Part shown: in pieces, positions 12,843-26,600 of the stretch
Layout: the number at the start of each line of letters is the position of its first letter
Position numbering within the stretch: the first letter of the stretch is position 1
Origin: Parapristionchus giblindavisi
Lineage: Eukaryota > Nematoda > Chromadorea > Rhabditida > Diplogasteridae
Assembly (NCBI GenBank): GCA_943737045.1
Contig: CALSFV010000246.1
Location: forward strand, 726,725 to 790,724
Length of the DNA stretch: 64,000 nucleotides
Direction: 5' to 3'
Notes under the pieces: model-generated
The model's input: only the letters and a program-made list of their open reading frames with translations
Databases searched by the model: none
Told to the model about the DNA's origin: nothing
Translations under genes and position numbers: made by a program

Positions 12843-15800
12843 TTATTGTCCATTAACTATAATTGGTTCTTTAGATCGTTCAGTTAGATTATCCTTATGA
12901 ATTCTCATATGAACAACCAAATCTTCTTGTCTGAAAGTATTGTATAGTGAATAGAAAATGAATATTGATTACTTAGGGAATTGATCTGAACATATTTGAC
13001 ACGTAGCATTCATTGTATTAGAATGTTTTCTGATATGAGTATCCAATCGAGATTGTGAATTGAACCGAAAGGCACAGATATGACATCTATGATTAAATAG
13101 ATACTATTGCTTATTCTATACTTATAGTAGTACTTGAAAACATTCTGAGTAGAAGAAGATTGAAGTTTATGAGATGAAGAATGTGAATGTACTGATGAGA
13201 GAGATGAAAATGATAGTCCACAAATCGTACAAGGAAATGCAGATATCGATTGATTTGGTGATGAAGGAATACTGTAATTCATGAATATTCTAATGTTTTA
13301 AAAAAAATATCCCAGAACCTTTCCTCTTTTTTAATAGAAGGGCTTTGTGATCTTTTATCAAATGTATGGAATGTAGCATGCATCTGTACTTGGGTGTCAC
13401 TTCTCATATTCTGTCTACAATATGTGATTCATCGACCATGATACACACTCACTGCACCAACCTGCACACAACGCACGACATCTGTCCATCTGTTCTATGT
13501 TGTTGACAATGTAGAATGAAATCATTTGCAGTCTTGATAGGAAGATGGCATATGGCACAATTATCAGCTCTAGCTATCTATATGTCTATGATATATACGA
13601 GTGAATGTATTAATTGATAACCTTGCAGTGTTGAATAAGACGATGTTCATCTAATCCATCTTCTCCTATACATTTCTCATCACATACTGTACAATTGAAT
13701 GATCGACTCTATAATCATCATACTATCTACATATACATGTCGCGTAGGATTATTAGCCAACCAATACATTTTAAAATTTTGCATTTAAAGTGTATGCAAA
13801 CCTATACTTCTACATCCATTAATATTATCAATTGAATATATATTTTTATGATGAACATATCATACCACTCTATCTTCTTTCTGTACGTTCTCATTCGTTC
13901 CATTCATATACGTGGATGATGATATCAATTGATTATTTGAATGAACTATCTTTATATGACAATGCACTTCATCTTCATTAGTAAACGACATCTTAGTTTA
14001 TGAGTATATTGTATTGATATAAAATGAATGAATACCTCACACTGAGTACATAGATATGTTGTTAGTCTTTTGCAATGTTCAATTGAATGCAACTGAAATA
14101 ATCTATCTTCAACCAACAAAAGTGAAATAATTATCGATTAATAAAAAAAAGAAGTTTTTTTTATCAAACAATTGTTCAGTCCCAGTATTTTAATCGATAG
14201 TCAGTTCGCTCTTTTTAGGAGAGAAAAAAAGCAATTATGGAAAGATTTTAAAAATATGAAAAAAAAGTCTTACTCTGAATTGAAATTGATCTTGGAATAT
14301 CTTATCACATATTTTACATAAAATATGAAATGACACATGATCATCTATTAAATGAGAAATAAGTTGACTTTGGTCTATGAAATCAATATGTTCTCCTTAA
14401 TTAATAATTATTAATGTATATACCTATTTATATTGTATTACTAACCTTCTTTAGTTGAACAGAATGTACATTGTAACCGAGATGATCTTATTATATAATG
14501 ATCTACCATATGATTTGACCATTCCTGTATATTATTGATTATATCCTACCGTACTTCATGATACAGTATACCTGTTCTGATTGGAAGTTCTTCATACATT
14601 GATTACATGTGTAACTCTTCTCTGATATATGATATTTCATATGAATAGCGAATAATGAAAGAGATGGAAGAATACTATTACATTGAGGGCATTCAAATGA
14701 AGATAATAGAGATGGTGAAGGCTTAATCAATTCATTCCTTTATTTATTCATTATATACTAACCTGAGGTACATGTACTGATATTGTATGCATTTGTAATA
14801 GAGCGACTGTTTCGAAATGATCATTACATAAAACACACTTAATGAAATATTCATGTATTAATATTGAATCATTAGATTACTGTACTTGTATGAGTGATAA
14901 ATCATTATCGATTGATTCTTCTTTGATAAGATTGATTGATTGATTAATAGATATATTATCATCTTCTTCATCATTACTTTCATTTCTTCTCATTCTGAAT
15001 ATGAAATAGAGTATTTCTAATTAGTCTTTAATCCCATTGGGAATCAATTCAATATGAATTGATATAACTAAAGTAGTCAATAATATTCATCTCATCACAA
15101 TATATTTATTATCTATACATCTCTCTATACATAACAGTAGTTTGGAAAAAAAATAAATAATGATTGACTGAAAATATCTCTATAGAGATGATATAGAACA
15201 GCGTATTTGAAAATTTTTGCAATTCTTGTCAAGCAAAAAATGGCAAAATCATTTTTCCCTTTCTTCTCGACTTTTTTCTCTTCCAGGTCTTTTGTGTGCG
15301 ATGAACACCGCAAAAAAAGGGAAGAATGATTCTGCCATTTTTTTGCTTGACAAGAATTGCAAAAAAAATGAAATACTCTGTCCTATATAATTGAACTTAC
15401 TCTTCACAATAAACTTTCTACAAAATAGCATATAATGAAAGATAAAGAAGCGAAGATGTTTTTAATCAAATTATGTTTGTTAGTATGTTATTGATATATT
15501 CTATTATCAATGTCATTAGTCTATGAAAGATTAAATGAATAGAAGCGAAAAAAATGAAGAAGTTGATTAACGATTCCATTTTTGGATTTTTGGAGATGTC
15601 TTTAAGTAGCCCATATATCAAGAGATTTTGTTCCCATACAAAATATCTATTTGGAAACTCTATTGAAATGGAAAGATTTGTTAGATTGTGAGAGGATCAC
15701 AAACATAAAATAGATATATTCCCATAGAAAAGAAATAAATGAATAAATAATATAAAGAATAGTTGACCTTTTGATAGTATTCATGATATCTTCATTATCT

Positions 15801-15850
15801 TCTTCACCTTCCTTCAATGCTTTTGGATTAAGTTGTTTCCTTCTTGACAT
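12843..15850 (-). CDS. C2H2 zinc-finger factor with FOG/SALL-type N-terminal motif
   Basis: Probable nuclear transcriptional regulator. Exon 1 (start 15850) encodes MSRRKQLNPKALKEGEEDNE. This matches the RRKQxxP N-terminus that recruits the NuRD corepressor in FOG, SALL, BCL11 and ZNF423/521 proteins. It splices from AAAG|GTCAAC over a roughly 775-nt intron, in phase 2, to CAG|AATGAGAAG at 14994. About nine C2H2 units follow, for example CVLCNDHFETVALLQMH, CPQCNSILPSLSLFAIH, CNQCMKNFQSEQEWSNH, CTVCDEKCIGEDGLDEH, CHICAFRFNSQSRLDTH and CQICSDQFPQEDLVVHMRIH; the stop is at 12843-12845. Linkers are irregular, so this is not a TGEKP-type tandem DNA-binding array. The large first intron holds a foldback element. 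Orthology to a specific member (OAZ/ZNF423, U-shaped) is not established. A Met at 14993 in exon 2 could serve as an alternative start lacking the motif. Confidence 0.75.
15186..15392. mobile_element. Foldback inverted-repeat element in a zinc-finger gene intron
   Basis: Two arms of about 75-90 bp face each other. TTTTTGCAATTCTTGTCAAG plus the following GCAAAAAATGGCAAAATCAT segment on the left is mirrored on the right by GCTTGACAAGAATTGCAAAA. Similarity continues outward through TATAGAACAG versus TATAGGACAG. No coding capacity; non-autonomous. Confidence 0.85.
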
Positions 15851-17625
15851 GAAATAGAATATATATAGAAAGAGTATGAATACCTCTTTCTTCTTCTTCT
15901 ATTTTGTATTCATCTAACTCTCTCTCCCTTCTATTCTTATTCCCAAGACAATTCTCTTGATTAGAATGAGCCTATTCTGTCTATTCTATCCCAAGGGATT
16001 CCCCCTCTCTTCCCCTCCTCTCCCTTCCCCTCCCTCTTCCCCTCCTCTCCCTCTCCCTCTCCCTCTGTCACCCTCCCTCTCCACTCTTTCTCAACCACTC
16101 AGGGGAATACTATACTTCTATTCCTTCAACATCATCTATTCCCATTTCATTCGACCATCTTTATGGATTTCTTATTTCTTCATTTTCAAATATTAAAGAT
16201 AACAAATGGCATATATATGCTAATTGAAGCTTAAATTCAATCAGATTGGATATTTCATATTTACAATTAGATCTCTTTTAATATCAACTTGTCCATACTT
16301 AAGAGAACAAAGATCATTCACTCAATTCAATTGAAGATTAAGATTACATGAAAGATCAAAGATCAATTCCATGTTAGATTTAGAAGATTCATTATTCTTT
16401 CGATTTTTCGTAATAATCATAATAATGGAGGTAAGTCAAATGTTACAGATGGAGAAATAGTTCCCCGTAACGTCCGAGTCCTTCATATCATTTGGTCTCA
16501 CACAGCAGTCACATGCTAATCCTAATATATTAAATGAAGATGATCGAGTTTTCACAATAATAATATTTATTTATTTATTTGATACACCCATTACAGGTGC
16601 GACAGCAAATACAGAAGCGATAGGAAAATATAAAAAAATAATAGAAAGACCTTGGGGAAGGTGACGACATGAGTTATTTATCCAATAATAATAATCGCCC
16701 TCTTCAATTGTGATTTTTTACAAAAGTTCTCAAGATTGTGAAAACTTTGCATTGTGTTTTCTATACACAGTTCTTAGTTTTTATTAAATGATAATGTGCT
16801 ACATTTCCTATAACATTATATGTACAGTATACCAATTTCTCTCCGAAGTGTACCCGATTCATTTTTTCACTTTTTTTTCTGCATTTTTTTCTGCATTTTT
16901 TAACAAGTATGGACAAGGACATCCATACTTGTCCATACTTGTTAAAAACTGGAGGCAAAACCTAAGACCGTGAAAATTGTTAAATTCGGATTTTTTTCAC
17001 GCATGGTCACAAATATTTCACTTTTTTTTGCGGGAATATGATTATGAATAATTGAAAACTACCGTAACTGACTGTTCCACGGTTTAATGTGTTAGATTTT
17101 AAAATAAACATTAAGGACATTTGTAAAAGCTGAGGGAAAAGACTTTGAATTAATTCATTTGAATGGAACTCGACCGATTGAGAGATGAAAGATAATGAAG
17201 GAGGACACAGCCCTCATTTATATACCAAAACATATCAACTCTATTTATAAGAAGAAACACGTTAAAAACAGTAATCTAAGAAATAAGAAATTTTCTTAAG
17301 TAAATAAATCTTGCGCAGTAGTTTATCTTTCATTCGATGCTACAAACCTTAATATTATATGATGATGAATAGAGATATAGATATCTACGTAAGCTTAAGA
17401 TTATTTTTATTGATTCATGATAGATCTCAGGATATAATGCGAGATTTTCATAACAATTAATTATTAATCATTTATCAATAAGATATGTTTATAATAATGT
17501 AAATGAATCCCGTTCTTTCAGATCATAGACATATAAATAAATATAAATACAATACAAATATATTTTAATAGCTTTTATATATCACAGCGACAATCTTACT
17601 GTACATTGAATTAATCATTATAACT
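15851..17625. other. Intergenic, no gene seen
   Basis: Spacer of about 1.8 kb. It contains a pyrimidine (CCCTCT) tract at 16005-16090. Near 16860-16945 there is a small cluster of repeats and inverted repeats of ACAAGTATGGACAAG and CTGCATTTTTT type. No conserved exon was found on either strand. Confidence 0.5.
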
Positions 17626-20600
17626 TTAATCTACTTTCTCTTTCTTATCTTCTTTCCCTTCTACAGTAATTGATAAAGCTAACAAAGAATTCCATGAAGG
17701 AATAGCTAAAAGAAGAAGAAGAACTAATTGGAATGAACCAAGAATTAAGAATTCATTCAATATATCATTAAGTGTTGATATTATGAAATGAGGACCTCCG
17801 ATAGTTAATGCCCACTGAAATTGATATTATGTGATATATAGTGAATAGATGATATGATACCTTGATAACACTATAATCAATATGATTCCACCATGAATAT
17901 TGTAGAGATATGATAACCAATCTACCATATATCATAAGGAATATAGGATGAAAGAGAAGAATAATGATGAAACGAGTAAATGAAGTTAATCTGAATATTA
18001 TGAATGAAGAAAGAAATGATAGGAGAATAGAATTCACTTTGATGTAGATGGTGTCATTACTATCATAATAGGAAATAATATTATGAATGATGAGAATAAA
18101 CCAAGCCCAAAGTTGATAAGTGATAGAGATGATAAGATTAATGAAAATAATATTAGAATGAAGAAACGAGATGAAGATAATTGAGATGATGAACTTAATA
18201 TATAATTATAATCAATCTATTCATTATTCATTTACTTACATTCGAATGAAAAGTCCAAATGGAAGAAATATAAAGAAAAGAAGTAGACGAATCATTGATG
18301 TCTATATTAATGAATCCATATCAATCAATATTGTATCTCTATTACAGTATACCTCAGTAATAGATGAATATGATGATAATGGATGAATAGATAAAATAGA
18401 AGAAAGGCCAATAATGAATAAAAGAGGAAGACCTCCATGAGGGGATAACGAATTAGAATGAATATGATTCCATTCATTTAGAGACTAAGATAGATAATAG
18501 ATATGGATGTATAAAGATGAATGGATACTTACAAAGATAAGAAGAGGAGTAATTAGAAGAGCAACTATTGGTAGATAATATGCAATCGATATGAATGATG
18601 ACGGAGATTCAAGAATATATAGAAAGTATGATTGATGAAATCTATAATATTTTTGTCAATTCAATAAATAGATTATCTTAGAAGAAAAAAAAGTATACCT
18701 TTCATGTAGATTATTCATCGATCGTAAAATTCCTTCAATTAAATATTCACTTCTTCCTTCATTTCCATTTCTCATTCTTGGACAACGAATTGTTACAGCC
18801 TATATTATTGATTCATTATTATTTATCTATATCTATTATTTTCTATTCTTACTTGAACTCCATATTTAGCATATACACTATGTATTCCTTCAACTCCAGT
18901 GAATGCTTGAGTTAATAGAAAACGATAAGGAACAAAGGATAAATCATGATTAACATTCTAAAATCAATATGATACTGTAATCGTAATAGATTAATCAATA
19001 CCGTATACCACTTACAGTTTCATCTAATGGATATATCATAATATTCAATTGATTTCTTCCTCTATGACCTATTCTTGCAATTGAATTGAACAGATCAAGA
19101 TTGGGTAACTGTCCATTTATTCCTATTACTTGTACATGTACTGTATATTCTCTCGCTAGATATTCTGGAGTCTATAAACAAACAAATCAATAAATCAATA
19201 AATAAATGGATAAATGAAAAAATACCTCGAGTACAATAGCTCCAACAATAAATGATCCAGTTGTGGTTCGAGTTCTATTAATTCTTCTAATTCCATAATA
19301 TTCTTCCATATATGCATTCAATCCAATCTCTCCGTTGGATACAAATATAAAGTAGATATCTCGAGACCAATACAGATTATCTACAAACATGTTCAATCAA
19401 TACAAAACAAATAATCTAAAAAAAACAAATAACCAATCAATAAGGGGGATTCTACCGTACCTCCAGCATGAACAGTTGTAGAAATAACCAATCAATAAAG
19501 GGGATTCTACCGTACCTCTACAGGGTGCGCCAAAATTACCCGAACTGATTTCACCATTATGATTCCCAGGCCCCCAATGGAAATGCGCAACCCCTATTGC
19601 AGCATCATGACGAGTGATCATTGGCCACTCCCTATTCAAGGTTTCAAGTCAGTTAGTCAAGTCTTCTAGTAATGGGCTCCGCTATTTTAGTGGGGCCAAT
19701 AATTTGGTCGAAAGTTGAGCCAATAATTTGGTCGAAGTTTAGCCTCAACTTTGGCTACCAGACAAGCCCCACTTTTTTAGTTGAGCCAATAATTTGGTGG
19801 TTGGCCCTAAATTTGTTTTGAAGTGGGGCCAATAATTTGGTGGTTGGCCCTTAATTTACTCTAAAGTTTAGTCGATAATTTGATGGTGGGCTGTTAATTT
19901 AGTCGAAAGTTGGGCCAATAATTTGGCGGTTGGCCCTTAATTTACTCTAAAGTTTAGTTAATAATTTGGTGGTTGGCACTTAATTTACTCTAAAGTTTAG
20001 TTAATAATTTGGTGCTTGGCCCTTAATTTACTCTAAAGTTTAGTTAATAATTTGGTGGTTGGCACTTAATTCACTCTAAAGTTTAGTTAATAATTTGGTG
20101 GTTGGCCCTTAATTTACTCAAAAGTTGGGCCAATAATTTGGTGGTTGGCCCTTAATTTGCTTACTTTTATTCCAGTTCCATTCATGTCTATTGCACATTT
20201 AAAAGATTTATACGTCAATTCTTTATTCTCACAACAAAAAATATTTACATATCGAATACAACATGACAAGAAAAAATGAAAGAAACAATAAACAATGAAT
20301 AGATTTAATGTATCATTGACAGGACAATATATCACGCCTGTCACGAGAAATCGAGCTGAGAATGGAATGAAGCAAAAATGGTGAAATGAGTGAGGACCAT
20401 TTTGAACATCTCTAGGCATGCCCTACCAGCCCCCATTGTGCATTTTTTTTTTACATTTTGGGGCTCAATGTCAATACACCGGCCCAACTTTGAGCACGAA
20501 TTTCTCGCTTCTTGTGCGATTTAGCAAAAAAAGTGTCGCAAGAGTGGCCCCCGCTCTTTTTTCGAGCTTTATCGATCTAAACAAACCATATGTTATGAAA

Positions 20601-23600
20601 ATGCCTCTGAACAGCGCTACACTACGGAGCACATAACTCAAAAGAATAGGAAAAGGAGGTGCTCTTCTTCCAGTATGTTATTAAATTTTTCATGCGCTGT
20701 CTAATGAGGGAATGATATTATCGTGATATGATATTATATATCGAAATGATATTATCATTTTCTCCCTTTCTCTTCCCTCTTTTTCTTTCGAACCATACGA
20801 ACACATAAACGTATTTTTTTCGCAAACCTCTCAATTGAAAGCGCATGAAAACGTAATAACATACTGGAAGAAGAACACCTCATTTTCCTAATTTTTGAGT
20901 TATTTGCTCCGTAGTGTAACTCTGGCCAGAGGAATTTTCATGACCTCTGGTTTGTTTAGATAGATAGAGCTCGAAAAAAAGAGCGGGGGTCCCTCTTGTG
21001 ACACGTTTTCGCTAAAACGCACCAGAAGAATTTGTGCTCAAAGTTGGGACTTCACCTTACCGAAACTAAATGAAAAAAATTGCACAATGAGACTTTGAGG
21101 GCTGGTAGGGCATGCCTCGAGATGTCCAAAAACCATTTTCGCTCCATTCCCATGAATCATAAATTTAGCTCGATTTTCTCGTGACAGGCGTGATATGAGA
21201 CCAACGGTGGCTCTAGGTGCAAAATGTTTCGTTTACAATATACAGTTAAACGTACAGCATAATTTACAATGTACAGCAAAAAGTAATGATACGATTTTTC
21301 CTTTTTTTGTAACTTTTGATCCAGGAAAGGAATAAAGCTGATCTTTTGAATCAATGTAGGCAACACATCAAGGAATACAAACATAATATGTTGGTATAAT
21401 TAAATTAGTTCACAGTCGCATAGTGATGAATACACTTTTTAAACACGTATATGCAGTTAGTTATTTAGTGAAATATTTTAAATAGATTTAAAGGGAGACT
21501 TCAATTACTCCATTCCTAAAGTGTTCCGCTATAGATCCACCCCTATACAGTAGCAGCCAAAAGTATTCGTACCAAATTTGCAAATGTCATAACTTTTGAC
21601 TCAGATGAGCAATCGGGCTCATGTTTTGGCAGGATACTATAGTACTACAGTGCATCATATCCTAATCCTCTTGTTGTGATTCGTCGTCGTATTATTGTGT
21701 AGCGATCCTGGAGCCTCTTTGTACTTACTCAGCAGTGATTATTTCCTCAGCGGGATTTTTCTGCGACTTGTTGTTAGCAGTGTATGAACCATATTTACTG
21801 AGGAGTAGACTCCGCTATGCTAGCCATTTGAGCTAATTCATCGCTGTGAGAAAATCGAAATTTCCGACACCCATAAAATTGGGAAAAAATGTCATGTGTT
21901 TAGTGTTGCTGTAGGCTTAAAAATTGGTAGTGATAATTGTCCATGAGTGATGCAAAACCAGGCCGTGTATGAGCTTGATCGGTTGAATTTTGAGAAATTT
22001 CGAAAATTTATTTTTCTCATTTTTCGAGGTACAGGAAGTACCTGCCTAGGTTAATTTATATTCTGTTTAGCATGCAGTTGTCTTCTATATATAGTAGACG
22101 ACAGTTTACTATTGTTTCATGAAATATCGAGTTCTTCGAGAGAAGTTATAGTTGGAGAAAAGAGGTAGAAAATAGTTAGGGCACGATTTTCTATAAATTA
22201 AATTAATTTTTTTTCAGGGACTAAAAGAGCATCGATAGCCATTCTATTATATGAATATTCTTTCCTCTTCATGATAATTGTTGTGGCAATGTCTGAGCTT
22301 AATCGGACAAAATCTAAGAATTTCGAAAATATCGTGAAAAAAATTCAGGGGTGTCGGAAATTTCGATTTTCGCGGAGGTATGAATTAGCTCGAATGGATC
22401 GCATAGCGGATTCTACTCCTCAGTAAATGTTGTTCATACACTGTTAACGACAAGTCTCAGAAAAATTCCGCTGAGGAAATAATCACTGATGAGTAAGTAC
22501 AGAGAGGTTCCAGGATCGCTACACAATAACACGACGACAAATCTTAACAACGAGATTAGGATATGATGCACTCTAGTACTATATTATCCTGCCAAAACAT
22601 GAGCCTGAGTGCTCATCTGAGTCAAAAGTTATGAGATTGCTAATTATGGGTACGAATACTTTTAGCTGCTACTGTACATACTTTGCCATACCCTCGCAGT
22701 GCGAGGATTGACCCCACATATATGGCGCATTTTAGGCCACTTGATAAAAAAGGAAAGCTAAAATGAAGATTTTTAAGCGAAAAGAACGAATTTTGTTAAT
22801 CGACCCACCCTATTTCGAGAATCGATCCACTATATAAAAATAAAAGGCGAGGGCACCGAAAATGTATGACGGTCATCGTTTTTTTCGTTTCCTAGGAATT
22901 ACAGAGAGGGCTCAACATACACTTTTGTTCAACTCAAATATATTATGCAGAACTATAACGTGACTCGTAATTGTGATAACGGACCCGATTATAAACAGGC
23001 CCGTAAAATTGGTTAATTATCGCTTATTTTGGCAAAATATGTGATAAAGTGACCCGTTTTTTATAAGCGCGCCAATTTATAAACTGACCCGTACCCGCAA
23101 TGTGGGTGCTCGAAAATGTGTGGGGCTCAACCATTCAGAGGGCAGAGGCCGGATCAACGGAGTTTTATTTTCCGGGAAAACAGTTTTCCCAGAGAATGTT
23201 TTCACTAAAAATAGGTAATTCCAGGAAAACGATTTTCCGCGTACATGAAGCAAAGGATACACACAGAGAGAAAAAAATCGACTTTTCACTAAAGGAATTA
23301 CGTGCTAAAAAGGTTTATTTCGATTGCTGCATCACTATGCAACAGCGAACTGATTAATTATACCAACACGCCATGCTTGTATTCCTTGATGAGTTGCCTA
23401 CATTGACTCAAAAGATCAGCTATAGTGCTTTCCTGGATAAAAAGTTACAAAAAATGAAAGTGATCCCTGACTTTGAGACGATATCAGCAATAAGGGGAAT
23501 GGCATCTGATGTCGGATGTTGCCGTGATGGACGAGCAGACGACGCACACCTGAACAAGGGACAATGAACACAGTTAATCGATTAACAATGATAGATAAGC

Positions 23601-26600
23601 AATCAATAATAATATGAGAGATACATCAAACAGCAACTAACCTCGCGACTCTGCGCAGACACCTCGGAATGGGCTTGAGAACGGAGCGGCAGGTTTCTAC
23701 CACAACTAGAGCTGAAAGTGATACAACTTCAAACAATGTTAAACAGCATACTACGAGAAAACTCCGAGTAAATAGTTTTCAGCAAAGAGGAAGTGTCTTT
23801 TCCACGCGATAATTGAGGAGACAGAAAAGTTCTAAACGGCAAGAGTGTGCTAGAGGGCAAAGAATGTAGAAGAAGCAAAGGCGAACGAAGAAAAGAGTGT
23901 TGTTCTATGCATAGAGATATGATATAGTTCCAGTTCACGCGCAAAAAAAGGTCGAAAAGCTAAGAAAGCAAGCGAATATAGAACGAACGCACTAGAGCCA
24001 CTTCGTCATGAACAAACTATATGATGCAAAAGCTTAAACAATCACTATTCAAAAGATAACTACAACCCTCGTAAATTCAGCAAAAATATTAAACAATCAC
24101 ACTACGAAAAACACGAGATTTCTAAGTCCACTAAACACCGGCTTCAATCCAGGATTTGATCGTAAACTAACTTTAAATAAATATATATTTCTATATTCAA
24201 AATGCGAAATTTACCGCTCGAATTAAGTATTAATCGACATTAACCAATGTACTAAGATGCTATTACATGAAATCAGAGTCCCAACTCTTTCATGGCGGGA
24301 GATACAGGTTTTTGCGAGAATAATAAAAATGATTTAGAAAACTAATTAATTTCATGTTATAACGTGTAATTACATCGAGTGCGGTCGATTGAAATCTAAT
24401 TCGATAGAAAACAAAATTATTTTTTTGAATTCTCCCCATAAAGTGTTCCTCCCACCACGAAAGGGTTGGGACCCTGATTTCATGTTATAACATGTTGGGA
24501 CATTGAGGACTGTCGATTGATACCTAATTCGATCGAAAACAAAATTATTTTTTAAATCCCCCACAAACTGTATGAAAGAGTTGAGATCCTGACAGTGAGA
24601 GACATAAAGAGATACAAAGTGAGAGAGACAGAGAGACCAGAGCCGTTTGCACGCAAACGTGTCGTACTGCCCCTGAATCTAATGAATAACGGAACAACAC
24701 AATAACAAAATACGAAAAATGTAATGAAAACAACAGTGTTTAGTTTAAAAAAAAACTTTGATCGCCTTAATGGCGGCATGGCGTAACGCGAAAATTGCAA
24801 GCAAACATTGCCTGCTCACACTAACATGGGAATGGCCGGGACTCACATTTCCGGATTTTCACGAAAGTTGCAGGGTTTACTAAATCGACTGTAAAGCCAT
24901 TATATGGCTTTCGGTGAAACTACTCGACTTACAAAAAGCTGAGCCTATAATTTGGTTAAAAGTGGGGCTGTTATTTTAGCTCCAAAATTTTAGCCAAACT
25001 TTGGCTAAACTTTAGCTAAAATTTTAGCCAAAGTTTGGCTAAAATTTAGAACTAAAATAACAGCCCCACTTCGAACAAATTTAGGGCCAACTACCAAATT
25101 ATTGGCCAAACTTTAGCTAAAATTTTAGCCAAAGTTTGGCTAAAATTTAGAACTAAAATAACAGCCCCACTTCGAACAAATTTAGGGCCAACTACCAAAT
25201 TATTGGCCCCCCTAAAATAGCGGAGGGGAAGTCAAGTCGACTGCGACCCCTCATTCTCAAGTGTACAAGGTAGATTGTCATAGTTCATCAGCTCGGCTTT
25301 CACGAGTCGGCTGTATCCGATACCGGTATCGTGTACCAAGATCTTGGTACTGACAAGGAACGTCCGGGCAGAGGTAGACCGATTTCAGTTTCCACCGCTA
25401 CGAACCGAGATCCCATCCGAAAGATGGTGTTTCGAAACCACAAGTTTACGATCTGGAGACTCGAAATCTCGAACACTTCCATTCTTCGTCTCCTCAGGTC
25501 TCGGCTGACTCTGCTCCCTTACAAGTACAGTAAACTGTTAGAACCGAATGAGCGACAGATCAAGCTCCGCTGAGAACGGTGACCTCAACTGTTTCTGCTT
25601 TGTGCCAGGTCCGCGCACTTCAGCACGATGTTCAGCGAAGAGAATATCTTACCTTCAAAGACAACCTGAATATCGAGAACAACAGAATCATTGCCTCTGA
25701 TCTTGAAGAATCCTACAAGACGGCTGGGGTCATGGGTCATATCAGTCTTCCACAATACGACAAGGTTTTAGCTGCTGTTTTCCCAAATGGAAAGTCCACT
25801 CTTGTTTTGCCACTCCCTGCGTCTAGATCAATAAGGCATATTATACCAAGCACATCCTCGAAGACGCGCTTCTACTCCGATACCATACCCACTTCGGTCA
25901 GGTCCACTAGACCTTTCGGCAAGATTCTGTCGTCAATGACATGACAAAGCTGACCCAGTCGTGGTTTTTCACCCAGGCACTCGGAAAATCCATCACATTG
26001 AATTACTTCCGAACTCCCCCAATCTCAACCTCCTCGACTGCAGTGCTTGGTGGTGTTGTAGGCCAAGATGTCCTCTATCAAGCACCAGACCCTCGACTCC
26101 CTCAGTGCTCCCCTTCTCAAGGCATGAGACGAACTCGATGACAACTACTTGCGGGAATCGGCAGTCGCATATGAGAAGAGACTCAAGGCCTGTGTCAGAG
26201 CTAAAAGAGACCACGGTGAGATTCGCTAGTACACTACTGCTGCCCGTATTCTTGATAAGCTTTACCATGAACCATATCACTCAAGTCACATTCCCAAGGG
26301 GAGAATCATATGGAGACAACAGTTCGGGTAATTATGGCGCACCCTGTAGCATGAACAGTTGTAGAAATAACCAATCAATAAAGGGTATTCTACCGTACCT
26401 CCAGCATGAACAGTTGTAGAAATAACCAATCAATAAAGGGGATTCTACCGTACCTCTAGCATGAACAGCTATAGAAATAACCAATCAATAAAGGGGATTC
26501 TACCGTACCTCTAGCATGAACAGCTATAGAAATAACCAATCAATAAAGGGGATTCTACCGTACATCTAGCATGAACAGCTATAGAAATAACCAATCAATA

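Larger units (their letters stand above)
21290..23465. repeat. Outer inverted-repeat pair around younger insertions
   Basis: About 115 bp at 21290-21405 (GTAACTTTTGATCCAGGAAA ... CCAACATATTATG) is matched in reverse complement at 23355-23465, including TTGATGAGTTGCCTACATTG. It probably marks another palindromic element that has itself been split by the elements at 21548-22868. Confidence 0.65.
19664..25229. mobile_element. Nested 5.6-kb insertion with long GGCCAATAATTTGG inverted ends
   Basis: The segment is flanked by a 9-bp direct repeat AGTCAAGTC (19655-19663 and 25230-25238) and interrupts the mariner copy. Both ends carry CTCCGCTATTTTAG next to GGCCAATAATTTGG, in inverted orientation. 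Inside the left end TTGGTGGTTGGCCC and TTTACTCTAAAGTTTAGT recur many times (19690-20160); the right end has related repeats (24940-25215). No transposase is recognised. The TSD length suggests a Mutator-like or similar element, but that is inference. Confidence 0.6.
19521..26346 (+). mobile_element. Tc1/mariner element, interrupted by a nested insertion
   Basis: Terminal inverted repeats of 27 bp begin CAGGGTGCGCCA at 19521 and end TGGCGCACCCTG at 26346, with one mismatch. They are flanked by TA on both sides (19519-19520 and 26347-26348). Removing the element restores a 55-bp array unit exactly. Own sequence is 19521 to about 19663 and about 25230 to 26346; the rest is nested DNA. Confidence 0.9.
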
